DNA of 64,000 bases from contig CAXXPU010000009.1 in NCBI GenBank assembly GCA_963666875.2, positions 13,624-77,623 of the forward strand, written 5' to 3'. The notes beneath the pieces are model-generated. The model was not told the DNA's origin and searched no databases. It saw only the letters and a list, made by a program, of their open reading frames with translations. This document shows, piece by piece, positions 1 to 8,105 of this stretch; the first letter of the stretch is position 1, and each line of letters opens with the position of its first letter. Origin of the DNA: G963662655 sp963666875. Lineage in GTDB: Bacteria > Cloacimonadota > Cloacimonadia > Cloacimonadales > JAIOQZ01. Position numbers and translations under genes: made by a program.

Positions 1-121
1 TCAGCTGATTTCTGTGATTTTAATAATAATCTATTGTAGGGAGGAAGTGCCTAGGGAAATATAGTATCACAATGATCGGAGTTATTTCGAAATCTTTCTA
101 TTCAGAATAAAGAGGGGATCG

Positions 122-853
122 ATGAATTTTGAGGTAGAAAATCAGCAAAAACTACTAAGCACACTAAAACACACAATCTATTTAAGACCATCTCTATACA
201 AAGAGAGAAACACAGAAGAATCTGAAGTCTTTGGTATTGGTAGATTATTGGCTTTCTTGTCGGACTTAAAATTCCTAAGTTATCCTCTTTCTTTAAAACA
301 CCTCGATAGACCTGATTTCATTCTGTCTATGGAAGACAAAACCATCGGGATTGAGATCACGGAATTATTGATAAATGATATTGAACGAGCAAGTAAGTAT
401 TGGAGAGAATGCAAGGATTATGAACCTTTAGATTTAAGTATTGGCACATATGGAGCTCCACTCTTGGCTAAAGAAGTTTTTAACTATAGAAATAGCGCAG
501 GGAAATGGGAAGTTTGGGGTAAGCCACTACTGGGTAGTAATGATAATCAGGAGCTTCTAAGAGCACTTTCACAACAAGTATTAAAGAAAAGAGATAAACT
601 AAGGCATTATAAATCATGCAGCGAGTATTGGTTATACATTTATGAGTGCTTTAGGGGAAGAAGGTTTAACATTGATGAGCTGAAAAAGAATATCATAGAA
701 CTATCAGGAAGTTTTTTTCCGGAGACCTGCTTTCAAAAGATATTTTTGGATATCCATGGCAGGCCAGAAGAAAGATTTATGCTATCAATATCTAAAAATA
801 AACTAAGTACTCGAGACTTCACCAACCACTGGATCAATCTGTATACAAAGTAA
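122..853 (+). CDS. Hypothetical protein, possible PD-(D/E)XK nuclease fold
   Basis: A 243-residue soluble protein I do not recognise as a named family. Around residues 62-80 it has RPDFILSMEDKTIGIEITEL, a strand-turn-strand layout with D, then E-x-T, that resembles the core of PD-(D/E)XK restriction-like nucleases with the usual Lys replaced by Thr. This is only a by-eye resemblance. The C-terminal half is helical and charged. No signal peptide or membrane segment is seen. A GAGGGG ribosome site lies just before the ATG. The gene is clearly more AT-rich than the sucC-fumarase block downstream, which suggests acquisition. Its 3' end overlaps by 20 bases the 3' end of the convergent HEPN pseudogene, so the two form a convergent cassette. 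Confidence 0.7.
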   Translation: MNFEVENQQKLLSTLKHTIYLRPSLYKERNTEESEVFGIGRLLAFLSDLKFLSYPLSLKHLDRPDFILSMEDKTIGIEITELLINDIERASKYWRECKDYEPLDLSIGTYGAPLLAKEVFNYRNSAGKWEVWGKPLLGSNDNQELLRALSQQVLKKRDKLRHYKSCSEYWLYIYECFRGRRFNIDELKKNIIELSGSFFPETCFQKIFLDIHGRPEERFMLSISKNKLSTRDFTNHWINLYTK

Positions 854-1237
854 GTTCAATAATGGATTTTACTTGATTGTTCAGCTCAAGAGCTTCTCTC
901 ATCTCCGCATCACTCGGTTCGATCACATCACCAGGATAACGGATTTCTACACCATATGGAGAGAGTATCGCGGCTGGCATCAGTTTATCGGCTAATTCAG
1001 TATGGATTGACTTGATAATCGAGATAAGCTCGCGAATATTATGGGTTCTCGGGAACTCACCTGTTTCGAAGTCAAATAGGCTTTGAGGTATTTCTCTACA
1101 GCCTGCTGGGCATGGAAACATGCTACCGATCTCAGTGGGTTTTCCAATGTCGCCAATGCTTCAGCTGCCTTCAGGTCTTGATCGGCTTTGAATTGCCATT
1201 CCTCGACAAGCTTCTTGACCACTGTGTCTTTATCCAT
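834..1237 (-). pseudogene. HEPN-domain protein, frameshifted
   Basis: HEPN proteins paired with MNT nucleotidyltransferases act as RNase toxins or regulators. The N-terminal part (from 1237) reads through FHAQQAVEKYLKAYLT, the HEPN helix signature. The frame then breaks near 1068-1073, and the family sequence resumes in another frame with GEFPRTHNIRELI and ends with EIRYPGDVIEPSDAEMREAL. Restoring one base in the gacttcgaa stretch gives a continuous KAYLTFETGEFPRTHNIREL, as expected for the family. I therefore call one roughly 134-residue gene with a single-base deletion, either real or an assembly error. No Rx4-6H catalytic motif is evident. The start overlaps the end of the MNT gene by 8 bases, so the pair is translationally coupled. 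Confidence 0.75.
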
Positions 1238-1544
1238 AAATCACCCTGCCATATTTATTTGCCGGGTATGCCATTCCGCCGATGACATCCTTACTTGCTT
1301 CGAACCAGTCTTTCTGCATCACGACGATATCGAACGGGAAGCCGAGTCCGGAGAGCGATTCCTCGATCTTGAGGCTCTCTTCGCGGCGATTGACCTCTTC
1401 ATTCTCGACAATCAACAGATCGATATCGCTGTCGCGCGTCATGGTACCAGTCGCAGCAGAACCGAAAAGGATCACCTTGTGCGGCTTCGCGACATTCAGT
1501 ATCCTGTCGAGGATTTCCGTTATCAATGCATCGTCGATTCCCAT
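1230..1544 (-). CDS. MNT-type nucleotidyltransferase (HEPN partner antitoxin)
   Basis: Minimal nucleotidyltransferase of the MNT/KNTase family. The signature VILFGSAATGTMTRDSDIDL contains the GS motif and the D-x-D metal pair needed for nucleotide transfer. In MntA-HepT systems the MNT protein AMPylates and silences its HEPN partner. Here it sits directly upstream of, and overlaps, a HEPN gene. The open frame extends to 1574. I prefer the ATG at 1544 (MGIDDALITEIL) because an AGGA site precedes it and it gives the usual length of about 104 residues; an ATG at 1562 is also possible. The C-terminus (MAYPANKYGRVIYG) is normal for the family. Confidence 0.85.
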   Translation of the reverse strand: MGIDDALITEILDRILNVAKPHKVILFGSAATGTMTRDSDIDLLIVENEEVNRREESLKIEESLSGLGFPFDIVVMQKDWFEASKDVIGGMAYPANKYGRVIYG

Positions 1545-1620
1545 ATCGCGTCCTATGATCATTAGTTGCCACAATAGTTATCATGGAAACTGTGGTGGTC
1601 AAGCATTATCTTCGTCCGAA

Positions 1621-1731
1621 TCAGGATTCACACGATTTACAGGATGAACAGGATAGAGAACGTCAGTTTGCGGTGGGTGCTCTTCTCTCCAATCGTGCTA
1701 ATCATGCTAATCCTGAAAATCGTGATTCAGA
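1621..1731. repeat. Imperfect inverted repeat of a dispersed family
   Basis: The left arm 1621-1655 (core ACACGATTTACAGGATGAAC) and right arm 1696-1731 (core ATCCTGAAAATCGTGATTCA) are imperfect reverse complements. The same unit recurs at about 54500-54560, 57714-57755, 57935-57975 and 58222-58256. It is an intergenic repeat with no coding role that I can see. Confidence 0.6.
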
Positions 1732-1748
1732 CAGACAACATTATCCAT

Positions 1749-1777
1749 TTGACAATTTTTACTCGAATTACTATGTT
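1749..1777 (+). promoter_or_regulatory. Sigma-70-like promoter
   Basis: TTGACA at 1749-1754 and TATGTT at 1772-1777 are separated by exactly 17 bases. The -10 element lies about 33 bases before the ATG at 1810, and an AAAGGAG ribosome site sits at 1797-1803. It would drive the Cys-rich membrane protein gene. Confidence 0.6.
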
Positions 1778-1809
1778 CTACACATCATCCCACACCAAAG
1801 GAGCCGACT

Positions 1810-2437
1810 ATGTCCCCAAAATTTCTCGATTCGAAAAAGCCACTATCTACATGCAAGGAAGCGTCCTGCGAGGGTTGTGAACTTCCGAAAGACATCGTCT
1901 GCCACTTCATCGGGCCGGCAACTGGCGCGGTTCATTCTGTCAATGCTGCCGGCGTTCGTATTGGGTGTGGTGCTGATAATCAAGTACAATCCGTGGTACC
2001 TGATCGGGTGGACGGCGATCTGCGCGGCGTTCTTCGGATTCGTGGAGATCCGCGTGATGTGCTCTCACTGCCCGCACTACGCAGAACCGGGTCTTAAATC
2101 CCTCAAATGCTGGGCAAACTACGGCTCGCCGAAGATCTGGCAGTACCGCCCGGGCCCGATGAACATGGCGGAGAAATTCTTCTTCTTTCTCGGTTTTACG
2201 CTCATCGTCGCTTACCCGACGGTTCTGGGCATCCTCGTGCATTCGTGGAACTGGCTGGTCAGTTTCGCGTTTGCGCTGCTGTTTGCCATTTCCATGCTTC
2301 GGGGCTACTACTGTAATCGCTGTATGAACTTCGCCTGTCCGCTCAACCGCGTGGATCGGGAGATCAGGAAAAAATTCTTCGAGAAGAATCCGGTGGTGAA
2401 AGAGGCGTGGGAAAACTCCCCCCAGCCCCCTCTTTGA
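1810..2437 (+). pseudogene. Cys-rich four-helix membrane protein, frameshifted
   Basis: The start at 1810 has a good ribosome site and encodes MSPKFLDSKKPLSTCKEASCEGCELPKDIVCHF, a cysteine-rich head. The frame then breaks near 1907-1915. The conserved body continues in frame 2: a double membrane segment, then EIRVMCSHCPHYAEPG, CWANYGSPKIWQYRPGPM, a second pair of membrane segments and CNRCMNFACPLNRV. I recall this layout from uncharacterised proteins of anaerobes and archaea, in which the paired CxxC motifs probably bind metal. Removing one base near CHF gives a single protein of about 208 residues. The function is unknown, and the break may be genuine or a sequencing error. The 3' end runs into a dispersed repeat, so the final residues (SPQPPL) are repeat-encoded. 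Confidence 0.7.
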
Positions 2438-2515
2438 TTAAAGAAGGGGAGTAGGAAAACTCAACCATCTTCGCATGGATTGTTCCCCTCTCTTGGTTCG
2501 AAGAGAGGGGTCAGG
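2411..2515. repeat. Dispersed CT-rich hairpin repeats
   Basis: Two hairpins: CCCCTCTTT / AAAGAAGGGG at about 2427-2449, and CCCCTCTCTT-GGTTCG-AAGAGAGGGG at 2485-2510. The unit (GAAA-CTCC..CCAGCCC..CTCTTT / AAAGA..GGG) recurs at 54551-54605, 57640-57680 and 57761-57806. The second hairpin could also work as a terminator for the preceding gene. Confidence 0.65.
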
Positions 2516-2535
2516 GGAGAGTTTCCCAAAATTCC

Positions 2536-2563
2536 TTGACACGGGAGGCTTTTCTGTTATCCG
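2536..2563 (+). promoter_or_regulatory. Possible promoter of the sucCD-fumarase operon
   Basis: TTGACA at 2536-2541 is followed after 15-16 bases by TTATCC/TATCCG. The -35 match is perfect and the -10 weak. It lies 139 bases before sucC, which would leave a long leader with no obvious structure. Confidence 0.4.
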
Positions 2564-2701
2564 TTGCGGCAATTCTTATCAACGATGATGGGAAGGTCGC
2601 ATGTTTGTGAGGAAGATTCAATCATATCGATGCAATTCAATACGCAAGAGAGATAAGCATACGCAAAATCAGATAGAAATTCAATCAGGAAAGGATTTTT
2701 T

Positions 2702-3871
2702 ATGAACATTCACGAGTATCAGGCGAAACAGGTTTTCGCGAATTACGGCGTTCCTCTGAGCAAGGGGAAGGTGGCGTTCACGGTCGATGAAGCCGTTCAG
2801 GCGGCGCAGGAGATCGGCGGTGAGAAATGGGTGGTCAAGGCACAGATTCACGCGGGTGGTCGCGGCAAGGGCGGCGGCGTAAAGCTTGCAAAGACGCTGG
2901 ACGAGGTCAGGCAGCACGCGGAGGCGATCCTGGGCATAACGCTGGTTACGCACCAGACCGGACCGCAAGGCAAGCTGGTCAAGAAGCTCTACATCGAGGC
3001 GGCAGCGGATATCGCGAAGGAATACTACCTCGGCGTGGTGCTGGATCGCGCACGCGAGATGCCCGTCTTCATCGCATCGACCGAGGGCGGCATGGAGATC
3101 GAGAAGGTCGCGGCCGAGACGCCCGAGAAGATCATCAAGGTCGGGGTCGATCCGCTGACCGGATTCCAGCCGTTCCACGCACGCGAACTGGCCTTCGGGC
3201 TGAAGCTCACGCCAGCACAGTCGAAAGACTTTTCCAAATTCGCGCAAGCGCTGTACAAGGTCTATATCGATAACGACGCCAGCCTCATCGAGATCAACCC
3301 GTTGGTGCTGACCGGCGACGACCGCTTTATCGCGCTGGATGCCAAGATGAATTTCGACGACAACGCGCTCTTCCGGCATCCGGACATCATGGACATGCGC
3401 GATCTGGACGAAGAAGAACCCACCGAGACTGAGGCCGGCAACTACGGGCTGAGCTACGTCAAGCTGGACGGCAACGTCGGCTGCATGGTCAACGGCGCGG
3501 GACTGGCGATGTCCACCATGGATATTATAAAACTCTCCGGCGGCGAACCGGCGAACTTCCTGGACGTGGGCGGCGGAGCCAGCGCGGAGACGGTCGCCAA
3601 AGGATTCGAGATCATCCTGCGCGATCCCAACGTGAAGGCCATCTTCGTGAACATTTTCGGTGGCATCGTACGCTGCGACCGCATCGCCAACGGCATCCTC
3701 GAAGCGACCGAAGTCACCAACGTATCTGTGCCGGTCGTCGTGCGGCTGGACGGAACCAACGCGAAGGAAGCCATGGGGATTCTCGAGAAGTCGAGTATCG
3801 AGAATATCATCACCGCGAGCGACCTGGCGGACGGCGCGCGGAAAGTCGTGCAAGCAGCGAAAGGAGCGTAA
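2702..3871 (+). CDS. sucC: Succinyl-CoA synthetase beta subunit
   Basis: The beta subunit of succinyl-CoA synthetase (ADP-forming type) interconverts succinyl-CoA + ADP/GDP + Pi with succinate + CoA + NTP. At 389 residues it has the normal family length. It opens with MNIHEYQAKQVFANYGVPL, carries the N-terminal ATP-grasp domain (KAQIHAGGRGKGGGVKLA near residues 47-64; EINPLVL near 199) and the C-terminal CoA-ligase half (NGAGLAMSTMDIIK, LDVGGGAS, NIFGGIVRCD, RLDGTNAKEA). An AAAGGA site precedes the ATG. It is followed after one base by sucD and then by fumarase genes, so the block is a TCA-segment operon. In a fermenter it could equally run in the ATP-forming direction. Confidence 0.97.
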   Translation: MNIHEYQAKQVFANYGVPLSKGKVAFTVDEAVQAAQEIGGEKWVVKAQIHAGGRGKGGGVKLAKTLDEVRQHAEAILGITLVTHQTGPQGKLVKKLYIEAAADIAKEYYLGVVLDRAREMPVFIASTEGGMEIEKVAAETPEKIIKVGVDPLTGFQPFHARELAFGLKLTPAQSKDFSKFAQALYKVYIDNDASLIEINPLVLTGDDRFIALDAKMNFDDNALFRHPDIMDMRDLDEEEPTETEAGNYGLSYVKLDGNVGCMVNGAGLAMSTMDIIKLSGGEPANFLDVGGGASAETVAKGFEIILRDPNVKAIFVNIFGGIVRCDRIANGILEATEVTNVSVPVVVRLDGTNAKEAMGILEKSSIENIITASDLADGARKVVQAAKGA

Positions 3872-3872
3872 C

Positions 3873-4748
3873 ATGTCGATACTGGTAAACAAAGATTCGA
3901 AGGTCATCGTACAGGGATTCACGGGCAAGGAAGGCACCTTCCACGCCGGGCAGTGCATCGACTACGGAACCAACGTCGTCGGTGGCGTAACACCGGGCAA
4001 GGGCGGTCAGGAACACCTCGGCAAACCGGTCTTCAACACCTGCAAGGACGCCGTGGAAGCGACCGGCGCCAACGTCTCGCTCATCTTCGTACCGCCCAAA
4101 TTCGCCGCGGACGCCGTCATGGAAGCCGCCGAAGCAGGAATCGAAGTCATCGTCTGCGTCACCGAGGGCATCCCCGTGAAGGACATGATGATCGCCAAGA
4201 AGCTGTGCAACGCGCGCGGCGTACGGCTCGTGGGCCCCAACTGCCCGGGCGTCATCACGCCGAACGAAGCCAAGATCGGCATCATGCCCGGATTCGTCTT
4301 CAAGAAGGGTCGCGTGGGCGTGATCAGCAAGTCCGGCACCCTCACCTACGAGGCCGCCAACCAGGTGGTTCAAGCCGGTCTGGGCGTTTCCACCGCGGTG
4401 GGTATCGGCGGCGATCCCATCATCGGAACAGGATTCATCGACCTGCTCGAGCTCTTCGAGAACGATCCCGAGACGGACGCCATCGTCATGATCGGTGAGA
4501 TCGGCGGCGACCTCGAAATCCAGGCCGCGAGCTATATCAAGGAGCACGTGACCAAGCCGGTGATATCCTTCATCGCCGGTCAGACAGCGCCCAAGGGCAA
4601 GCGCATGGGTCACGCCGGGGCGATCATCGCCGGAAGCAAGGGCACAGCGAAAGAGAAAATGGACGCGCTTCGAGCCGCAGGAGTATCCGTGGTCGATTCA
4701 CCCGCAGAGATAGGAGCGACTGCACGAGATAGACTTACCAACCCGTAA
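3873..4748 (+). CDS. sucD: Succinyl-CoA synthetase alpha subunit
   Basis: The alpha subunit carries the CoA-binding Rossmann domain and the phosphorylated histidine. The 291-residue protein begins MSILVNKDSKVIVQGFTGKE at an ATG one base after the sucC stop, with AAAGGAG inside the sucC end. Seen motifs: VQGFTGKEGTFHA (CoA site), VGPNCPGVITP, ISKSGTLTYEA, GGDPIIGT, and RMGHAGAIIAG with the phospho-His at residue 247. The open frame extends upstream to 3660 inside sucC, but that part is out-of-frame sucC sequence and not protein. Confidence 0.97.
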   Translation: MSILVNKDSKVIVQGFTGKEGTFHAGQCIDYGTNVVGGVTPGKGGQEHLGKPVFNTCKDAVEATGANVSLIFVPPKFAADAVMEAAEAGIEVIVCVTEGIPVKDMMIAKKLCNARGVRLVGPNCPGVITPNEAKIGIMPGFVFKKGRVGVISKSGTLTYEAANQVVQAGLGVSTAVGIGGDPIIGTGFIDLLELFENDPETDAIVMIGEIGGDLEIQAASYIKEHVTKPVISFIAGQTAPKGKRMGHAGAIIAGSKGTAKEKMDALRAAGVSVVDSPAEIGATARDRLTNP

Positions 4749-4770
4749 CCAACCCTACAAGGAGACGCTT

Positions 4771-5616
4771 ATGCGGAACATTCACGTGAATGAGATCATT
4801 CCGGTGGTCCGGCAACTGTGCATCGACGCCAACTACTACATCGGCGAGGATGTCCTGAAACGTATCCGCGAGATGCGGGAGACCGAGGAATCGGACACCG
4901 CGCGCGAGGTGCTGGACATCCTGCTCGCAAACTACAAGCTGTCGGCGGAAGAGAAGATGCCATCCTGCCAGGATACCGGCGTGGCGGTTGTTTTCATCGA
5001 ACTGGGACAGGAGGTTCACATCGAAGGCGGCGATTTCGTCGAGGCCATCAATGAGGGAGTCCGGCAGGGCTACAAGGACGGCTATCTGCGCAAATCACTG
5101 GTCAACGATCCCATCATCGATCGGAAGAACACCGGCGACAACACGCCGGCTCTGATCTACACCGATATCGTCCCGGGCGACAAACTCAAAATAACCATCG
5201 CGCCCAAGGGCGGCGGTAGCGAGAACATGAGCGAAGTCAAAATGATGAAGGCGGCCGACGGCATCGAAGGCGTGGTCGATTTCGTGGTGGACCGCATTAG
5301 ACGGTCGGGCGGCAATCCCTGTCCGCCGGTGGTTGTAGGCGTCGGACTGGGCGGCAATTTCGAACAGAGCGCGCTGCTCGCCAAGAAATCGCTGCTGCGT
5401 CCGCTGGATCGGGAGAACCCCGATCCGAAGTGGGCGAAGGTCGAGAAAGAAATCCTCGAGAAGGTCAACAAGCTGGGGATCGGGCCGCAGGGCTTCGGTG
5501 GCAGGACCACCGCGCTGGGCGTCAGCATCCTCCATAAACCGTGCCACATCGCCTCCATGCCGGTGGCGGTCAACGTTCAGTGCCACGCGGCACGGCACAA
5601 GAGCGCGGTGCTATGA
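4771..5616 (+). CDS. Class I fumarate hydratase, alpha subunit
   Basis: The alpha subunit of an oxygen-sensitive [4Fe-4S] fumarase (FumA N-terminal half / tartrate dehydratase alpha type), 281 residues. It hydrates fumarate to malate together with the beta subunit at 6340. The three likely cluster cysteines are Cys66 (MPSCQDTG), Cys184 (GNPCPPVVVGVGLGG) and Cys271 (VNVQCHAARH). IDRKNTGDNTPALIYTDIVPG and GPQGFGGRTTALGV are also typical. An AAGGAG site precedes the ATG, 22 bases after sucD. The use of a two-subunit class I enzyme fits an anaerobe. Its stop codon overlaps the start of a methyltransferase gene (ATGA), which is unusual because the beta gene normally follows directly. Confidence 0.95.
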   Translation: MRNIHVNEIIPVVRQLCIDANYYIGEDVLKRIREMRETEESDTAREVLDILLANYKLSAEEKMPSCQDTGVAVVFIELGQEVHIEGGDFVEAINEGVRQGYKDGYLRKSLVNDPIIDRKNTGDNTPALIYTDIVPGDKLKITIAPKGGGSENMSEVKMMKAADGIEGVVDFVVDRIRRSGGNPCPPVVVGVGLGGNFEQSALLAKKSLLRPLDRENPDPKWAKVEKEILEKVNKLGIGPQGFGGRTTALGVSILHKPCHIASMPVAVNVQCHAARHKSAVL

Positions 5617-6329
5617 GCTTCAGCGCCTTCCGCAGGACCCCTCTCTTCCATCGACTCAAGCTGATCGCGCTGCCCATCCTGCGCCCGTTTTTCAAGACGC
5701 GGATCAAGCGCTGGGCGGAGTTCACCTACTGGAAAGAGCAGTGGGCAAAGGAAGGCGGCACCTTCGCAAACGACCACTATCAGCCATTGATGCTGGCGAT
5801 CGCCGGCGAGAACGATGCGGAATTCCTGCGCGACAGGATCGTCGCCGACTTCGGCTGTGGGCCGCGCGGAAGCCTCTGCTGGGCAAAGGATGCCCGTCAG
5901 CGCATCGGAATCGACGTGCTCATCGACCAGTACGCGAAACTGGGAATATCCAAGCATGACATGGTCTATGTCCGCAACACCGAGCGGCAAATACCGCTGC
6001 CGGACAGCTACGTCGATGTCATGTTCGTGATCAACGCACTGGACCACTGCTCCGACCTGAAAAACTCGTGCCGGGAAATCCTGCGCGTGATGAAGCCGGA
6101 CGCGCTGCTCATAGGCTCCTTCGGACTGGAGGAGGAGATGAGCGCCGCCGAGCCCACCACACTCACCATGAAGAAGCTCCGGAAAAACCTTCTCGACAAA
6201 CTCCGCATCGAGCGCATGATCCTCGCACCCAAGGGACCCGACGGCGACACCTACGTTCACATGAAGAACCCGCCCGAGACTATCCCCGACGGACCGCGCA
6301 TCCTGTGGGTCAGAGCAACCAAGCCTTAA
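5613..6329 (+). CDS. SAM-dependent class I methyltransferase
   Basis: A 238-residue Rossmann-fold methyltransferase. Motif I is VADFGCGPRGSLCWA near residues 75-89, followed by GIDVLIDQY (acidic motif II), PLPDSYVDVMFVINALDHC (motif IV region) and EILRVMKPDALLIGSF (motif V/VI), the layout of Methyltransf_11-type enzymes. The N-terminus is basic and hydrophobic (LFHRLKLIALPILRPFFKTR), perhaps a membrane-surface helix. The substrate is unknown. The ATG at 5613 overlaps the fumarase alpha stop, so translation is coupled, and fumarase beta follows after 10 bases. The open frame begins at 5541, but that part lies inside the fumarase gene. Confidence 0.85.
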   Translation: MSFSAFRRTPLFHRLKLIALPILRPFFKTRIKRWAEFTYWKEQWAKEGGTFANDHYQPLMLAIAGENDAEFLRDRIVADFGCGPRGSLCWAKDARQRIGIDVLIDQYAKLGISKHDMVYVRNTERQIPLPDSYVDVMFVINALDHCSDLKNSCREILRVMKPDALLIGSFGLEEEMSAAEPTTLTMKKLRKNLLDKLRIERMILAPKGPDGDTYVHMKNPPETIPDGPRILWVRATKP

Positions 6330-6339
6330 GGGAGACACC

Positions 6340-6897
6340 ATGGCAAAGACCGTCTATCTGCAAACGCCTCTGAAATCCGAAGACCTCGACAAGCTCGAAG
6401 TGGGCGACAAGGTCTATATCTCGGGCATTATCTACACCGGTCGGGACGCCGCGCACAAACGGCTCGTGGCGCTGCTCGACGAGAATAAACCGCTTCCCTT
6501 CGACGCCGAGGGCTCGGTCATCTACTACGTGGGACCGGCTCCCGCGCCGCCCGGAAAGCCCATCGGTTCCGCCGGACCGACCACCAGTTACCGCATGGAC
6601 CCCTACGCGCCGGCACTACTCGACGCAGGCATGAAAGCCATGATCGGTAAAGGCCCGCGCGGCGATGGCGTCGTCGAATCGATGAAGAAGAACCACGCCG
6701 TCTATCTGGCTGCCATCGGCGGCGCCGCGGTGGTGGTGGCGAAGTCGATCAAAGAAGCAAAAATCATAGCCTACGAAGACCTCGGCCCCGAAGCCATCCG
6801 CGAACTCAAAGTGGAGGACTTCCCCTGCATCGTCGCCAACGATACCTCCGGCAACGATATCTACAAACTCGGCGTGGAGAAGTTCAAGAGGGATTGA
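6340..6897 (+). CDS. Class I fumarate hydratase, beta subunit
   Basis: Beta subunit (FumA C-terminal half / tartrate dehydratase beta type), 185 residues, partner of the alpha subunit at 4771. Recognised by GDKVYISGIIYTGRDAAHKR, IYYVGPAPAPPGKPIGSAGP, TTSYRMDPYAPALLD, MIGKGPRG, AAIGGAAVVVAKSIK and the EAIRELKVEDFPCIVANDT ending. Length and start (GGGAGAC before ATG) are normal. It is the last gene of the sucC-sucD-fumarase block; a shift to AT-rich sequence begins about 60 bases later. Confidence 0.95.
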   Translation: MAKTVYLQTPLKSEDLDKLEVGDKVYISGIIYTGRDAAHKRLVALLDENKPLPFDAEGSVIYYVGPAPAPPGKPIGSAGPTTSYRMDPYAPALLDAGMKAMIGKGPRGDGVVESMKKNHAVYLAAIGGAAVVVAKSIKEAKIIAYEDLGPEAIRELKVEDFPCIVANDTSGNDIYKLGVEKFKRD

Positions 6898-6985
6898 CGA
6901 GGAAGGTTTCTGTCGATTACCCCGGCTTTCTGTGATGGAGGGTCGGGGCGTTCAAACATTTATTGCTCTTCTGCTTAAAAACTAT

Positions 6986-7014
6986 TTGACAAGAACTTTT
7001 GTAAAGTATATTCT
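6986..7014 (+). promoter_or_regulatory. Sigma-70-like promoter before the Sel1 gene
   Basis: TTGACA at 6986-6991, 17-base spacer, TATTCT at 7009-7014, with GGAGG at 7023-7027 and ATG at 7032. The initiation site would fall almost on the ribosome site, so the leader would be very short; a TATATT at 7007-7012 is an alternative -10. Confidence 0.5.
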
Positions 7015-7031
7015 CACATAACGGAGGTTCT

Positions 7032-8105
7032 ATGGAAAAAATGGTGTGTCTTTCAATCCTGTTATTTATTTGCATCTGTGCGATAAACGCCATGGAGCAA
7101 TCCGAGATCGACTCATTATTAGCTACAGCTGAAGCTGGCGATTCTGAAGCACAGTACGAACTAGGATTAGAATTATATTCTGAGAATGATTTTGAGCATG
7201 CTTTACAGTGGTTTTTAAAATCGGCAGAACAAGGCTATCCATATGCTCAATTGCAATTAGGCATATTGTATGAAAAAGGAAAAGGTTGTTTTAGAGATGA
7301 TGCAGAAGCTTTCAACTGGTTTTTGAAAGCAGCACAGCAAAATCTTCCAAGAGCTCAATGGTTGGTTGGAGATTGTTATAAACATGGCATCGGGGTGGAG
7401 AAAAATCCAAACATGGCTTTTGCGTGGTTTAGAAATGCTGCTATGAAAGGTGATATGCTTTCGGAATACTCTTTAGCAGATTGTTATTTAAACGGTTACG
7501 GTGTCGAAGAAAATGTTAGTTTTGCTGTGAAATACTATCAGCAATCGGCAAAAAAGGGATATGATTATGCACAATTGAAACTTGGAGTTTGCTACCTTTT
7601 GGGAACAGGTGTAATCAAGGATACATTGATTGCAGTTCATTATCTTGCAGAATCTGCAGAGCAAAAAAATCCAAACGCACAGCTTCTCCTTGGTAAATGT
7701 TATTACAATGGTTTTGGGAACGTGCAAAATTATGCGAAATCTGTTGAGTTGTTTTCGGATTCCGCTGAGCAAGGGAACCCTGAAGCACAAATGTATCTTG
7801 CTAATTGTTATTTCTGTGGCAATGGGGTTGCTGTTGATTATGATATAGCATTTCACTTATACAAAAAATCTGCTGAACAAGGTAATGCGAAGGCTCAGTG
7901 GGGACTGGGACTTTGTTATTACCGTGGTTATGGAGTTGTACAAAATTTACGCAAGGCATATTATTGGTTTTTAATAGCGTCAGTTGAGATTGGTGACGCT
8001 AAGCGAGAAAGAGACGAGGTAGCAAAGCAGTTAACACCAAAACAACGTGATGATATCCAGCAAAGAGCGACTATATGGTACGAGGAACATCAGACTAATG
8101 AGTAA
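7032..8105 (+). CDS. Secreted Sel1-repeat protein
   Basis: A 357-residue exported repeat protein. The N-terminus MEKMVCLSILLFICICAINA is a signal peptide. Residues from about 30 to 330 consist of roughly eight Sel1 repeats of 36 residues with the pattern A..Y.LG..Y..G.G...D...A..W...AA.QG, for example EAQYELGLELYSENDFEHAL and AQLKLGVCYLLGTGVIKDT. Sel1 solenoids mediate protein-protein contacts; no enzymatic domain is present. The gene is much more AT-rich than its neighbours. It overlaps the next gene by 8 bases, so the two are probably co-translated. The biological role is unknown. Confidence 0.85.
   Translation: MEKMVCLSILLFICICAINAMEQSEIDSLLATAEAGDSEAQYELGLELYSENDFEHALQWFLKSAEQGYPYAQLQLGILYEKGKGCFRDDAEAFNWFLKAAQQNLPRAQWLVGDCYKHGIGVEKNPNMAFAWFRNAAMKGDMLSEYSLADCYLNGYGVEENVSFAVKYYQQSAKKGYDYAQLKLGVCYLLGTGVIKDTLIAVHYLAESAEQKNPNAQLLLGKCYYNGFGNVQNYAKSVELFSDSAEQGNPEAQMYLANCYFCGNGVAVDYDIAFHLYKKSAEQGNAKAQWGLGLCYYRGYGVVQNLRKAYYWFLIASVEIGDAKRERDEVAKQLTPKQRDDIQQRATIWYEEHQTNE

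Noticed and set aside
1583..1809. Upstream extension of the Cys-rich membrane protein frame
   Set aside because: Encoded by repeat DNA with no family similarity; promoter and ribosome site instead support the start at 1810 plus a frameshift.
2681..3958. Long minus-strand open frame opposite sucC
   Set aside because: It mirrors sucC codons, has low-complexity His/Asp/Val-rich composition and lacks any domain; the plus-strand gene is certain.
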